Positions 19,112 to 27,545 of a stretch of 64,000 bases of DNA are shown in pieces. How positions within the stretch are numbered: position 1 is the first letter of the stretch; each line of letters begins with the position of its first letter. Made by a program: the position numbers and the translations under genes. The DNA is taken from assembly GCA_937902995.1 (NCBI GenBank), contig CALEKY010000109.1, forward strand, positions 11,037 to 75,036. The letters run 5' to 3'. The notes beneath the pieces were generated by a model, which ran no database searches, was not told the DNA's origin, and saw only the letters and a list, made by a program, of their open reading frames with translations. Source of the stretch: an uncultured Sinobacteraceae bacterium (GTDB taxonomy: Bacteria > Pseudomonadota > Gammaproteobacteria > Steroidobacterales > Steroidobacteraceae).

Positions 19112-21244
19112 CTATTCGTCGGGCAGCGCAAACGTCCACAGCGTGGCGCCGCGGTTCGGTGGGCGCTGAAGTTTCGCGGTCCGCAGCATGGCTTCGACGT
19201 GGACGAAGCCTTCGTTCGTCGCGACGGTCACGTACTGTTTGCCGTCGACGCTGTACGTTACCGGATAAGACGCAGGCGCGTTGTCGAGCCGAACCTTCCA
19301 CAACACCTTGCCGTTCCGTGCATCGTAGGCGCGGAACCATCGATCGACGCTCCCCATGAAGATCAGGTCGCCTGCGGTTGCGAGTGCGCCGCTGGCAGGC
19401 GGAGCGTGTTCTCTCGCAGTCCACACGGTGGCGCGGGTTTGCAGATCGATCGCACGTAGTATGCCGTACGAACCCAACGTCGATTCGTCCGGCTGTTTCT
19501 GCCATTGCTCGCCGTTCGGCCACGGATGCACGCACGTATCGGTGAGCGGCACATACAACGTGCGGGTTCGCGGGTCGTACGCCGTCGACATGAGATTGCG
19601 TGCGCCGAGCAGATCGGGACAGATGCCCGGCAGCGTCGCTCTCTGCAGAATCTGGCCGGGCGCCGGAATGGCGGCGGGATTCAGCGTCTTCTCACCCGTG
19701 TGCGGATCGATGCTCTGAACGACATTTTGCATGCCGAGATCGATCGAGAATCGATACTTGCCGGTCGCCGCATCCAATGCTTCGACAATCGCTTGTTTGC
19801 CGATCGTTACGACGGTTTTGCGCAGTGCACCGTCGACGTTCAGCTCGACGATCTGGCGCTCGAATGCCCAATCGTGGTCGAGTTGATCGTTCTTCTGATG
19901 CTGGAAGAACCACACGAGCTCGCCATTCTTGGGATTCAGTGCAATGGTCGCGTTCGTGTAGAGCGCATCGTTCGTGAACCCGGGTCGTGCCTGGCGGAGC
20001 GGCATCGTGTTGTAGGTCGGCGCAGCGCCGTAGAAGACGAGGTCGAGATCCGGATCGTAGGTGCCGCCGACCCAAACGGAGCCGCCGGTACGACTTTCCG
20101 CGGGCAATCCGTTCCAGCTCTCGCCATTGGGTTGGCCCGGTTGTGCAACCGTCTTGAACCGCCACGCTTCCTGCCCGGTCGTAAGGTCGAGCGCAAGAAT
20201 GAAATTGCCGCCGCGTCCCGTGAACCCGCTGATGCCGAGAATGACGTTGCCGCCGGCGATGAGCGGCGCGCTCTTGATCCGAAAATCGAACTGGCCGTCG
20301 GTGTCGATGGCGTGATCCCATACCACCACTCCCGTGCGCGCATCCAGCGCCAGCACGTGCATGTCGGAGGTCGGAACGAAGATGCGATCGCCGTGAATGG
20401 CGACGCCTTTCTTGCCGTGGAAAGTCGCGCCCGGGCGCATATTGCGCTCGAATCGCCAGAGCAGCTCGCCGTTCGTCGCATCCAACGCTTCCACGACATC
20501 GCCGTGACTGAAGGCGAACATGACTCCGTCGCGAACGATGGGCGTCATCATGTTGTCGCCGTGCGGCAGGGACCAGGACCAGACGAGCTGCAGCTTGGCG
20601 ACGTTGTCGCGGTCGATCTGGTTGAGCGGACTGAATCCGTACGCATCGTACGTGCGGCGCCATTGCAGCCAATCGTTCGGCGAAGGACGACGCAATGCCT
20701 CATCGGTGACGGGCGAAAGTTTTTCGATCCGGCTCGAGGCGCGCGGCGCAATGACGAGCGGTTGACGAGTCGTTCCAGCGGACATTGCTTCCGGCGTCGC
20801 GATCGTCAATGTAGCCAGCAGCTCCTCGGTCGCGGGAAAGGGACGTGCGCCGGTCGGAAAGCCGTTCGATAGCAATATGTAGGCAACGATGTTTGCCGCC
20901 TCTGTCGCGCTGATGACTTCCGGACGGCCGGGAGGCATGCGCCGCACCGCCTCGAACAGTGTGCTTGCAGGCTTATTCGCCCATTTCTCTATGAATGCCG
21001 GTCCGCGAAGCGCCACGGCCGGTCCCGCGCCGGAGAGATCGGCGCCATGGCATGAAGCGCAGTGCGCATCGTACGCAGGCTTGCCTGCGATGGTTTGATT
21101 GACGGTGAATCCGACGGCGGTTCCCGTGGCTTGAGCGGTAGCGGTGCCGTGGGCGAAACACGCAACGGTTAGCGCAAAGACATGCGATATCGCGCTGGAG
21201 AGCCGTGCACCGTTGAAGAATCGATTTCGCAAGCTTCGAGTCAC
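19112..21244 (-). CDS. Periplasmic PQQ-dependent alcohol dehydrogenase with N-terminal cytochrome c domain
   Basis: 710 residues from the GTG at 21244, which overlaps the stop of the preceding gene. The signal peptide ends near ATAQA. A class I cytochrome c domain carries the haem site CASCH at residues 62-66 with a Met ligand region (RRMPPGRPE). Then comes an eight-bladed quinoprotein propeller (SPLNQIDRDNVAKLQLVWSW; SVWVGGTYDPDLDLVFYG; DHDWAFE; ARNLMSTAYDPRTRTLYVP). It oxidises an alcohol and passes electrons through its own haem to the respiratory chain. Most quinohaemoprotein alcohol dehydrogenases carry the haem domain at the C-terminus; here it is N-terminal, as in PVA dehydrogenase. 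It is the last of three minus-strand genes. Confidence 0.82.
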   Translation of the reverse strand: MTRSLRNRFFNGARLSSAISHVFALTVACFAHGTATAQATGTAVGFTVNQTIAGKPAYDAHCASCHGADLSGAGPAVALRGPAFIEKWANKPASTLFEAVRRMPPGRPEVISATEAANIVAYILLSNGFPTGARPFPATEELLATLTIATPEAMSAGTTRQPLVIAPRASSRIEKLSPVTDEALRRPSPNDWLQWRRTYDAYGFSPLNQIDRDNVAKLQLVWSWSLPHGDNMMTPIVRDGVMFAFSHGDVVEALDATNGELLWRFERNMRPGATFHGKKGVAIHGDRIFVPTSDMHVLALDARTGVVVWDHAIDTDGQFDFRIKSAPLIAGGNVILGISGFTGRGGNFILALDLTTGQEAWRFKTVAQPGQPNGESWNGLPAESRTGGSVWVGGTYDPDLDLVFYGAAPTYNTMPLRQARPGFTNDALYTNATIALNPKNGELVWFFQHQKNDQLDHDWAFERQIVELNVDGALRKTVVTIGKQAIVEALDAATGKYRFSIDLGMQNVVQSIDPHTGEKTLNPAAIPAPGQILQRATLPGICPDLLGARNLMSTAYDPRTRTLYVPLTDTCVHPWPNGEQWQKQPDESTLGSYGILRAIDLQTRATVWTAREHAPPASGALATAGDLIFMGSVDRWFRAYDARNGKVLWKVRLDNAPASYPVTYSVDGKQYVTVATNEGFVHVEAMLRTAKLQRPPNRGATLWTFALPDE

Positions 21245-22077
21245 GGCGTGAAGACGTGGTCGTGCATGAAGTCCATGTCGGGCGTGGGCGACGTGAATGT
21301 GCTGATCAAGTCTTCGTACGGAAACTCGCGACTCCATGGTGGAGCCGTGAACTTCGATTGGGTGTTCAGGAGGGCCTGTTTCCACGCTGCGTAATCGTCG
21401 AACCATAGCTCGCACATGCGAGCCCATGCACCCGGTGCGGGAGGCTCGGCCGCGCGGTGACAAACGAAGCGTCTGAGACCTCGGAGCTTCGCGAGCTCAG
21501 GAGCGTGAACCGATGTAAACCAGCGTTCGCCGTCGGCGAATTCGATCGTCTTGGGATAACGGAAGAAGAATACCCAGCGGAGATAATCCGGACGTTCGCG
21601 CGGCCAGCCGTCGATGTAGCGTTCCGAAGGCACGGCTTCGACGTAGATATTGGCGATGCGGTTGCGGTTCGGATAGCGCTCGCGATCCATGGGAGGCGGT
21701 GTCAGCGGATAGAACACGCTGACGGCTTCGTTGCGGGCGGCAATGCTGTCGTACCACATCTCGGTGAGGCGATACCGAACGACATTGAAACGATCGGCCT
21801 CTTGCGGGACATCCAGCGCACGGTAGGCCCAATAGCGACGCAGCCATGGACCGACGAACAGCAGCGATTCTTTCGAGTGCGTCGTGCGATACCAGCGATC
21901 GAGGGTGGCGTTGTCGTTCGGCTGTTCCCAGATCGCCGCGAACTTGATCATGCCTTTGTGAGCATCGTTTGCCGCAGGCGTTTGCGACCAGCAGGCCGGG
22001 GAGAACGCCAAGGAAGTCGTCAGGATCGCGAACGCTGCGCTCGCGATCCTGCAAAGGAAATGTTCGCGGTGAATCAC
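21241..22077 (-). CDS. Secreted protein with EthD-like dimeric alpha/beta-barrel repeats
   Basis: 278 residues from the GTG at 22077. The first 35 residues form a signal peptide ending near SPACWSQ. The mature part appears to hold two related ferredoxin-like modules: one from MIKFAAIWEQPNDNATLDRWYRTTH, the other from YLRWVFFFRYPKTIEFADGERWF. Both have the strand, short helix and W/H pattern of EthD and other small dimeric barrel proteins. Such proteins are usually cytoplasmic; export is unusual. The function is unknown. Its place between a quinoprotein dehydrogenase and another secreted protein suggests a periplasmic helper of alcohol or ketone oxidation (inference). The in-frame ATG at 22137 would overlap the neighbour by 40 bases and spoil the signal peptide. 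Confidence 0.6.
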   Translation of the reverse strand: MIHREHFLCRIASAAFAILTTSLAFSPACWSQTPAANDAHKGMIKFAAIWEQPNDNATLDRWYRTTHSKESLLFVGPWLRRYWAYRALDVPQEADRFNVVRYRLTEMWYDSIAARNEAVSVFYPLTPPPMDRERYPNRNRIANIYVEAVPSERYIDGWPRERPDYLRWVFFFRYPKTIEFADGERWFTSVHAPELAKLRGLRRFVCHRAAEPPAPGAWARMCELWFDDYAAWKQALLNTQSKFTAPPWSREFPYEDLISTFTSPTPDMDFMHDHVFTP

Positions 22078-22097
22078 TGCCCGGCCGAAGCAGCAGG

Positions 22098-22778
22098 CTA
22101 ACGCGGCTTGTGAATCGTGTAGGGTTCGCCGACCCATTCGTCCGTCGGGCCGATGAGAATGAACATGTCGAGCTTGGAGCGCGCGCCGTTGGCGTTCGGT
22201 CCGCCCGCTTGTTCGACGGTGGCGGCGCCGATGTAGATGCCGTCATCCAGCTTGCGCAGCTCGTCGAGCAGCGTGATCTTGTTGAAAGCCGAGTAGTCGA
22301 GCACGTAGGCGGGTTTGCCGTCGATGATCGAATTCTGCAGGCGAGTCGCCATACGCAAATTGCGCTCGATGCGTCCGCCAGGGAACCGCCAGCGGTTGTA
22401 GCCTTCGCCGGTCGTTGCGGTCAGCGGACGAAATGCCTTGCCGAGCCAGGCGCCGCGCGCCGATTTCTCGTCGTACATGTAAGCGGCATAGGACTTTTGC
22501 CGCTCCGGATCGTCGGCGTGCGGCCCGATGCCCATGTAATGGCCATTCATTTCTTCCATGGTCGGCGCGGGCAATGCGCGCCACAGCGCTTCCTGCTCGG
22601 CTTGCGTGAGGGAGAGCAGTTTCTCGAGCGTCCATTTGCCCGACGAGCCCACCGGCGTTTGATTGAGGATGGGGCGAGATTTCAGCGCCTCTTCGTCGAT
22701 GACGGGTATTTCGCTTCGTGCACTTTGAGCTGCGCACATGCAAGCGAGCGAAAGAACGACAAACCAACTCGGCTTCAT
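22098..22778 (-). CDS. Secreted protein of unknown function
   Basis: 226 residues with a clear signal peptide (MKPSWFVVLSLACMCAAQSARS). The mature protein has a helical start (LEKLLSLTQAEQEALWRAL) and a later beta-rich half (GYNRWRFPGGRIERNLRM; DGKPAYVLDYSAFNKITLLDELRKLDDGIYIGAATV). It ends with a strand, FILIGPTDEWVGE. The second half has the feel of a small lipocalin-like or GXWXG/DUF4334-like barrel, but I do not assign a family. It is first in a minus-strand operon with the EthD-like protein and the quinoprotein dehydrogenase, and its promoter faces the PVA dehydrogenase gene across the operator-like site at 22826. Confidence 0.65.
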   Translation of the reverse strand: MKPSWFVVLSLACMCAAQSARSEIPVIDEEALKSRPILNQTPVGSSGKWTLEKLLSLTQAEQEALWRALPAPTMEEMNGHYMGIGPHADDPERQKSYAAYMYDEKSARGAWLGKAFRPLTATTGEGYNRWRFPGGRIERNLRMATRLQNSIIDGKPAYVLDYSAFNKITLLDELRKLDDGIYIGAATVEQAGGPNANGARSKLDMFILIGPTDEWVGEPYTIHKPR

Positions 22779-22825
22779 GGTTCCCCCTTACGTGGCGAGT
22801 CGTCGCGAGTCGAGCAAGACTAGCA

Positions 22826-22843
22826 CTCAATCACTTGATTGAG
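22826..22843. promoter_or_regulatory. Operator-like palindrome, site B (exact)
   Basis: An 18-bp palindrome, CTCAATCACTTGATTGAG, with 8-bp arms around a central CT. It contains the exact CAATC-N4-GATTG pattern. It lies 48 bases upstream of the secreted-protein gene on the minus strand and about 290 bases upstream of the PVA dehydrogenase gene on the plus strand. It is the best copy of five in the window. The remainder of the 22779-23134 gap holds no gene. Confidence 0.65.
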
Positions 22844-23134
22844 GAAGTTGGCCGGACTCGTGGCTGCCCGGATCTCCTGATTGTCGGCTGCGAAGATCTC
22901 GCAAAGACTTGCGCCGGTCTTCGCTTGTTGCGTCGCAAGAATGCGGCGGCGTTCGGAGTCATGCCGCGCCAGACGTGCCTTTGCATACCCATTATGCAAT
23001 TGGGTGCGAGATTGTCGGCGGCAGCAAGTTTGCAGTTGTGCTGTTCGAGCGTTAACTTCGCGACAATGACTTGGACACAACGGAAGAGGTTGTCGATAAT
23101 GCCGCATACCGGCAACTCAAATTGCGAGGTAGTA

Positions 23135-25057
23135 ATGTCGTCGGAGGTTCTTGCCAAGGGGCGCGCCGCCATTGCCGCGAGCGTGCTCGGAGCACTGGGT
23201 GTGCTTGCAACGACCGCAGCGTACGGTGCTCAGGCCGATGCGCCGGACGGAGCGGCGCTCTATACGACGCGCTGCGCGGCGTGTCATGAGAACCCACAGG
23301 ACCGCACGCCGCCTCGCGATGTCATCAGCCGTAATTCGCCGCAGTTCATTCTTGCGTCGTTGAACTCGGTCATGGCGCCGATGGCGGAAGGATTGTCGGA
23401 GGAAGAGAAACGTGCGATTGCGCTTTATCTCGGCACGGATCCGCGGAAGGGTAAGTCCGGCACGATCGCCGATGTCGATCCGCATGCGATTTGGGGGCCG
23501 CCGGCGGCCTCGATTCCGCTCGAGGGACCGAAGTGCAAGAAAGCTCCGCCGCCGATCGATCTCAATGCGCCGCAATGGAATGGCTGGGGCGCAAGCATCA
23601 CGAACGCGCGCTTTCAGCCGAATCCAGGTTTGACCGCGAGCGACGTTCCGCGGCTCAAAGTGAAGTGGGTGTTCCATTACCGCGGCTCGAAGAACGGTCA
23701 GGCGACGGTCGTCGGCGATTGGCTCTTCACCACGAGCATGTCGGGCGCCGTCTATGCGCTCAATTCCAAGACCGGCTGCGTGTATTGGCGGCACGATGCC
23801 CCCGCGGCGACGCGCTCGAGCGTGCACGTCGTGCCCATGCCGGAAGGCTCGAAGGCGCGCCATGCCTTGTTCTTCTCCGACTGGACGAAATCGGCAGTGG
23901 CTTTGAATGCCGAGACGGGCGAGCAACTTTGGAGAACGGTGATCGACGATCAGCCGGGTGTGCAGATGACCGGTTCGCCCACGTATTACAACGGCCGTCT
24001 GTACGTGCCGATCTCATCCGGCACCGAAGCGTTCGCCACGAACGACAATTGGGAGTGCTGCAAATTCCGCGGCGCGCTCGTGGCGCTCGATGCGGTGACC
24101 GGCCAGATCCTCTGGAAGACTTACACGACGCAGAAGAAGCCCGAACCGTTCCGCGTCAATCGCAACGGTCAGCTGATGTGGGGTCCGTCGGGCGGTGCGA
24201 TTTGGTCCGCGCCGACGATCGATACGAAGCGCGGCCTCATCTACGTGGCGACATCCAACTCGTACACGGATGTGCCGCATGAAGGTTCGGACGCCGTCAT
24301 CGCGATGGACATCGAAACCGGCGCGATCCGCTGGATCAATCAAGTCACCAAGGACGACAACTACATCATCGGCTGTCCGAAGAATGCGAATTGCCCGCAG
24401 AAGCTGGGGCCCGATTTCGCGCTGGGCAATTCGCCGATCCTGCACACGCTGGCGAACGGCAAGCAGCTCATCGTCGTCGGTCAGAAATCCGGCGCCGTCT
24501 ACGCGATGGATCCGGACGACAACGGCAAGACGGTGTGGATGCGCCGTTTGAGCCCGGGCAGCGAGCTCGGCGGTGTGGAGTTCGGCATGGCCGCCGATGC
24601 GGAGAACGTCTACGTCGGCATCTCCGATGTGCTGCGCAAAGAAGACGGCAAGCCCGGCGTGTACGCGTTGCGCATTGCCGATGGCGAGTTGATTTGGAGT
24701 GCGCCGGCTCCGCGCAAGCCGTGTCGGTGGGACAACTTGTTCTGCAGCCCCGCCGTATCGCAGGCCGTGACGGCGATTCCAGGCGTCGTGTTCGCCGGCT
24801 CGATGGATGGGCACTTCCGAGCGCACGACACGAAGACCGGCAAAGTGATCTGGGAATTCAATACGGCCGCGAAACCGCTCAAGACGGTCACCGGTAAGAA
24901 GGCCTATGGCGGCGTCATGGACGGTGCCGGTCCGACGGTCGTGGACGGTATGGTCTACGTGCACTCCGGTTACGCAGGTCGCTCGACCAGCAATACGAAT
25001 GATTTGAGCGGACGCGAAGGCAACGTGCTGATCGCCTTCTCCGTCGACGGCAAGTAG
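23135..25057 (+). CDS. pvaA: Polyvinyl alcohol dehydrogenase-like quinohaemoprotein
   Basis: 640 residues. A signal peptide ends near AAYGAQA; the cytochrome c site CAACH is at residues 47-51; a PQQ propeller follows, with the family-typical NWECCKFRGALVALDAVTG segment and repeated W-motif blades (ALNSKTGCVYWRHDA; GAIRWINQV; GKVIWEFNTAAK). The length and domain order are those of bacterial polyvinyl alcohol dehydrogenase, which oxidises the polymer's secondary alcohols to beta-hydroxyketones and beta-diketones in the periplasm. The two adjacent Cys in WECC probably form the disulfide seen in quinoproteins. GAGGT stands before the ATG at 23135. The oxidised-PVA-hydrolase-like gene is 4 kb upstream. 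Other secondary alcohols could be the true substrate. Confidence 0.78.
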   Translation: MSSEVLAKGRAAIAASVLGALGVLATTAAYGAQADAPDGAALYTTRCAACHENPQDRTPPRDVISRNSPQFILASLNSVMAPMAEGLSEEEKRAIALYLGTDPRKGKSGTIADVDPHAIWGPPAASIPLEGPKCKKAPPPIDLNAPQWNGWGASITNARFQPNPGLTASDVPRLKVKWVFHYRGSKNGQATVVGDWLFTTSMSGAVYALNSKTGCVYWRHDAPAATRSSVHVVPMPEGSKARHALFFSDWTKSAVALNAETGEQLWRTVIDDQPGVQMTGSPTYYNGRLYVPISSGTEAFATNDNWECCKFRGALVALDAVTGQILWKTYTTQKKPEPFRVNRNGQLMWGPSGGAIWSAPTIDTKRGLIYVATSNSYTDVPHEGSDAVIAMDIETGAIRWINQVTKDDNYIIGCPKNANCPQKLGPDFALGNSPILHTLANGKQLIVVGQKSGAVYAMDPDDNGKTVWMRRLSPGSELGGVEFGMAADAENVYVGISDVLRKEDGKPGVYALRIADGELIWSAPAPRKPCRWDNLFCSPAVSQAVTAIPGVVFAGSMDGHFRAHDTKTGKVIWEFNTAAKPLKTVTGKKAYGGVMDGAGPTVVDGMVYVHSGYAGRSTSNTNDLSGREGNVLIAFSVDGK

Positions 25058-25075
25058 CCAATAGAAGTCGCTAGA

Positions 25076-25102
25076 GCGACCGCGCGAGTTTCGCGCGGTC
25101 GC
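25076..25102 (+). terminator. Hairpin after the PVA dehydrogenase gene
   Basis: A perfect 12-bp stem (GCGACCGCGCGA / TCGCGCGGTCGC) with a 3-base loop, 18 bases after the stop. No T-run, so it may attenuate transcription into the next gene or protect the message end. Confidence 0.5.
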
Positions 25103-25122
25103 TTCGCTCAAAGGGGGTCGAA

Positions 25123-26103
25123 ATGTTTCGCGCTCTCGTTTCCGTATCTATTGCGGTGACAAGTCTCGTGCTCGGTAACGCCTTTGCTCAACAGTCTTCC
25201 CAAACGCGCCCGGCGTACGTACCGCCGGACGATGTGAGCGTGCGCAAGGTCGATATCTACAGCGAAGGCACGCGGATGACGGGCTATGTCTTCATGCTGA
25301 AATCGACGCCCGCGACTGCCAAGTTGCCGGCGATCATCATGGCGCACGGTTGGGGCGGCGTGCAGTCCGCGCTCGCACGCGATGCAGTGGAGTTCGCTCA
25401 GGAAGGCTATTTCGTTCTGACGTTCGACTATCGCGGCTGGGGCGAGAGCGATTCGCGCGTCGTGCTCGTCGAGCCGGCGCCGGATCCGCAACAGGTCAAG
25501 TTCACGGCCGAGGTGCGGGCGATTCGCGAAGTGGTCGACCCGCTCGACATGGCGGCCGATTGGCAGAACGCGATCCATTGGGTGCACGGCGAGCCGCAGG
25601 TGGACACCGATCGAATCGGTTTGTGGGGCAGCAGCATGGGCGGCAGCTACGTCGTTTATGCCGCCGCACACGATCCGCGCGTGAAGGCTGTGCACAGTCA
25701 AGTCACGGGCGGGTTGAAAGGTTCGTTGTGGACGGCGCGTGCAGAAACCTTCACCGAAGCGACCCAACGTGCGCGCGGCGAGCTCGGCTATCCCGAGCCG
25801 AGCGCTCAGGTGTATCCGGGTCTGCGCGGCGCGCCGATCAGCAGCCGTTTCGCGCACTACAATCCGCTCGACGACATCACCGACGTGAGCAACGTCGCGT
25901 TTCAGTTCGTGCTCACCGAGCACGAGCAGTACTTGAACAACGACGAGCACGCGATTGCCGCGTACAAGCGCTACAAGGGACCGAAGAATCTCGTGGTGCT
26001 ACCGGGTCAGAGCCACTACGACATCTACGGCAGCGCTCGGGTGCAGGCGCACGAGCTGGCGCGCCAGTGGTTCGACAAGTATTTGAAGAACAAGGCGCCG
26101 TAA
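25123..26103 (+). CDS. Secreted alpha/beta hydrolase
   Basis: 326 residues. A signal peptide covers about residues 1-22 (ends near NAFAQ). The oxyanion-hole motif AHGWGG is near residue 72, the nucleophile elbow GSSMGGS gives Ser171, and a His in GQSHYDIYG near 305 completes the likely triad. The strand FDYRGWGESDSR is typical of dienelactone-hydrolase/acetyl-xylan-esterase-like enzymes. It probably hydrolyses an ester or an activated carbon-carbon bond in the periplasm. It follows the PVA dehydrogenase gene by 66 bases and could act on fragments or acetylated side groups (partly hydrolysed PVA carries acetyl esters); that link is inference. Confidence 0.75.
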   Translation: MFRALVSVSIAVTSLVLGNAFAQQSSQTRPAYVPPDDVSVRKVDIYSEGTRMTGYVFMLKSTPATAKLPAIIMAHGWGGVQSALARDAVEFAQEGYFVLTFDYRGWGESDSRVVLVEPAPDPQQVKFTAEVRAIREVVDPLDMAADWQNAIHWVHGEPQVDTDRIGLWGSSMGGSYVVYAAAHDPRVKAVHSQVTGGLKGSLWTARAETFTEATQRARGELGYPEPSAQVYPGLRGAPISSRFAHYNPLDDITDVSNVAFQFVLTEHEQYLNNDEHAIAAYKRYKGPKNLVVLPGQSHYDIYGSARVQAHELARQWFDKYLKNKAP

Positions 26104-26142
26104 GCGCCGCTTCCGTCGCTTTCCGCTATTCCCCCTGATTCG

Positions 26143-26167
26143 GCGCGCGGTCGGATCGGCCGCGCGC
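26143..26167 (+). terminator. Hairpin after the secreted hydrolase gene
   Basis: An 8-bp stem (GCGCGCGG / CCGCGCGC) with a 9-base loop, 40 bases after the stop, followed by TTG only. A likely but weak terminator before the MFS operon promoter. Confidence 0.4.
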
Positions 26168-26206
26168 TTGAACGTACTTGACGTGTTCCTTCAGCCGAGG
26201 GTCTAT

Positions 26207-26220
26207 CAATCGCTTGATTG
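26207..26220. promoter_or_regulatory. Operator-like palindrome, site C (exact)
   Basis: CAATCGCTTGATTG, exact to CAATC-N4-GATTG and extended by one pair (T...A) on each side. It lies 51 bases upstream of the MFS start at 26271, the usual place for a repressor site. Confidence 0.6.
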
Positions 26221-26270
26221 AATAGCTACACTCGTCCGCGAGCCTACGCACGACAACGATAGGGGGAAAA

Positions 26271-27539
26271 ATGCGAGGTTCCGGGTGGCGCGAAATGCTC
26301 GCGGAATTGCGACTGGGTTGGCCGATTCTGATCGGCGCGTTCATCGGTGTCGCAATCGGTCACGCGGCGCTGCCGTTCTACACGGCGGGCGTCTTCGTCA
26401 GTTCGCTCGAAACGGAATTCGGCTGGACTCGCAGTCAGCTCTCGCTCGCTGGATTCATGGGTACGCTCACCACGGTAACGTGCGCGCCGTTCGTGGGATT
26501 GCTGATCGACCGATGGGGCGTGCGCGTGCCCGTTGCTATCGGTCTTGCCGCCGTCGCTTGCAAGTTCGCGGCGCTCAGTATGCTGCAGGGTTCCTTGGCC
26601 GTTTACTTCATGATCGTCATTCTCGGTGCGGGGATCGGTCTGGCGTCGACACCTCTATCGTTCACCCGGGCCATCAACGAGCAATTCGATGCGGCGCGAG
26701 GCATGGCGTTGGGTGCAACCCTCGCAGGCACCGGATTGACCGCGGCAATCGGTCCATCGCTCACGGCCGCGGTCGTCGAGAGTTACGGTTGGCGCGCTGG
26801 GTTTCGCGCGTTGGCTTTGGTCGTCGTGATCGGTGCACCGATCGTGCTCTTGTTGCTGGGGCGGCGTTCCGGCCAAGCGAATAAGGCGGCGACGGCGTCG
26901 CTGCCTTCGGGCGCGCTTACACTGCGCGAAGCCATCAAACAGCCTCTGTTCTGTTTGTTGCTTGCGGCGTTCGTTGCGCTCTCCATCGGCGTCAGCGGCT
27001 ATGTGATGCATTTGATTCCGATGCTCACCGACGGCGGCATGGACATCACGAAGGCAGCGGCGATTCAGGGCAGTCTCGGCATCGCCGTCATCGTCGGACG
27101 CGTTGCCGTAGGCGTGCTGGTCGATCGATTCTTCGCGCCGCGCGTTGCGGCCTGTGCCATCGCCGTGACTGCCATCGGCATGGTGGCTTTGGCGGTCATC
27201 GGTCCCACGGTCGCCGCGCCGGCAGCCTTCGCGATCGGTTTTGCGCTCGGTGCGGAAGTCGATCTCATCGGCTATCTCACCGCGCGGTATTTCGGAATGA
27301 CGAGCTACGGCCGTCTGTACGGCTTGCTCTACGGTTCTTTCGTGCTCGGTGCCGGTGTGAGTCCCTTGATCATCGCGTGGATGCAAGGGCTCACCGGCAA
27401 CTACGACTTGGCGCTGTTCGTCTGCGCGGGATTCGTCGCGATCGCCGTGGCGCTCTTCCTGTGCGCACCGCCGTTCCCTCGCACCCAAGTCGACAGCACG
27501 GCACCTTCGTCGTCACCCGCAACAGTAGCTTCGAGCTGA
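26271..27539 (+). CDS. MFS transporter (monocarboxylate/oxalate-formate porter type)
   Basis: 422 residues with 12 predicted membrane segments and a central loop (RRSGQANKAATASLPSGALTLREAIK). The N-terminal half has GVFVSSLETEFGWTRSQLS and LIDRWGVRVPVAIG, typical of monocarboxylate-porter-like MFS proteins that bring in organic acids. AGGGGGAA precedes the ATG. The FAH-family gene starts 6 bases after its stop and the cyclase-family gene overlaps that one, so the carrier most likely imports the substrate of those two enzymes. Operator site C lies in its promoter. Confidence 0.85.
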   Translation: MRGSGWREMLAELRLGWPILIGAFIGVAIGHAALPFYTAGVFVSSLETEFGWTRSQLSLAGFMGTLTTVTCAPFVGLLIDRWGVRVPVAIGLAAVACKFAALSMLQGSLAVYFMIVILGAGIGLASTPLSFTRAINEQFDAARGMALGATLAGTGLTAAIGPSLTAAVVESYGWRAGFRALALVVVIGAPIVLLLLGRRSGQANKAATASLPSGALTLREAIKQPLFCLLLAAFVALSIGVSGYVMHLIPMLTDGGMDITKAAAIQGSLGIAVIVGRVAVGVLVDRFFAPRVAACAIAVTAIGMVALAVIGPTVAAPAAFAIGFALGAEVDLIGYLTARYFGMTSYGRLYGLLYGSFVLGAGVSPLIIAWMQGLTGNYDLALFVCAGFVAIAVALFLCAPPFPRTQVDSTAPSSSPATVASS

Positions 27540-27545
27540 AGATTC

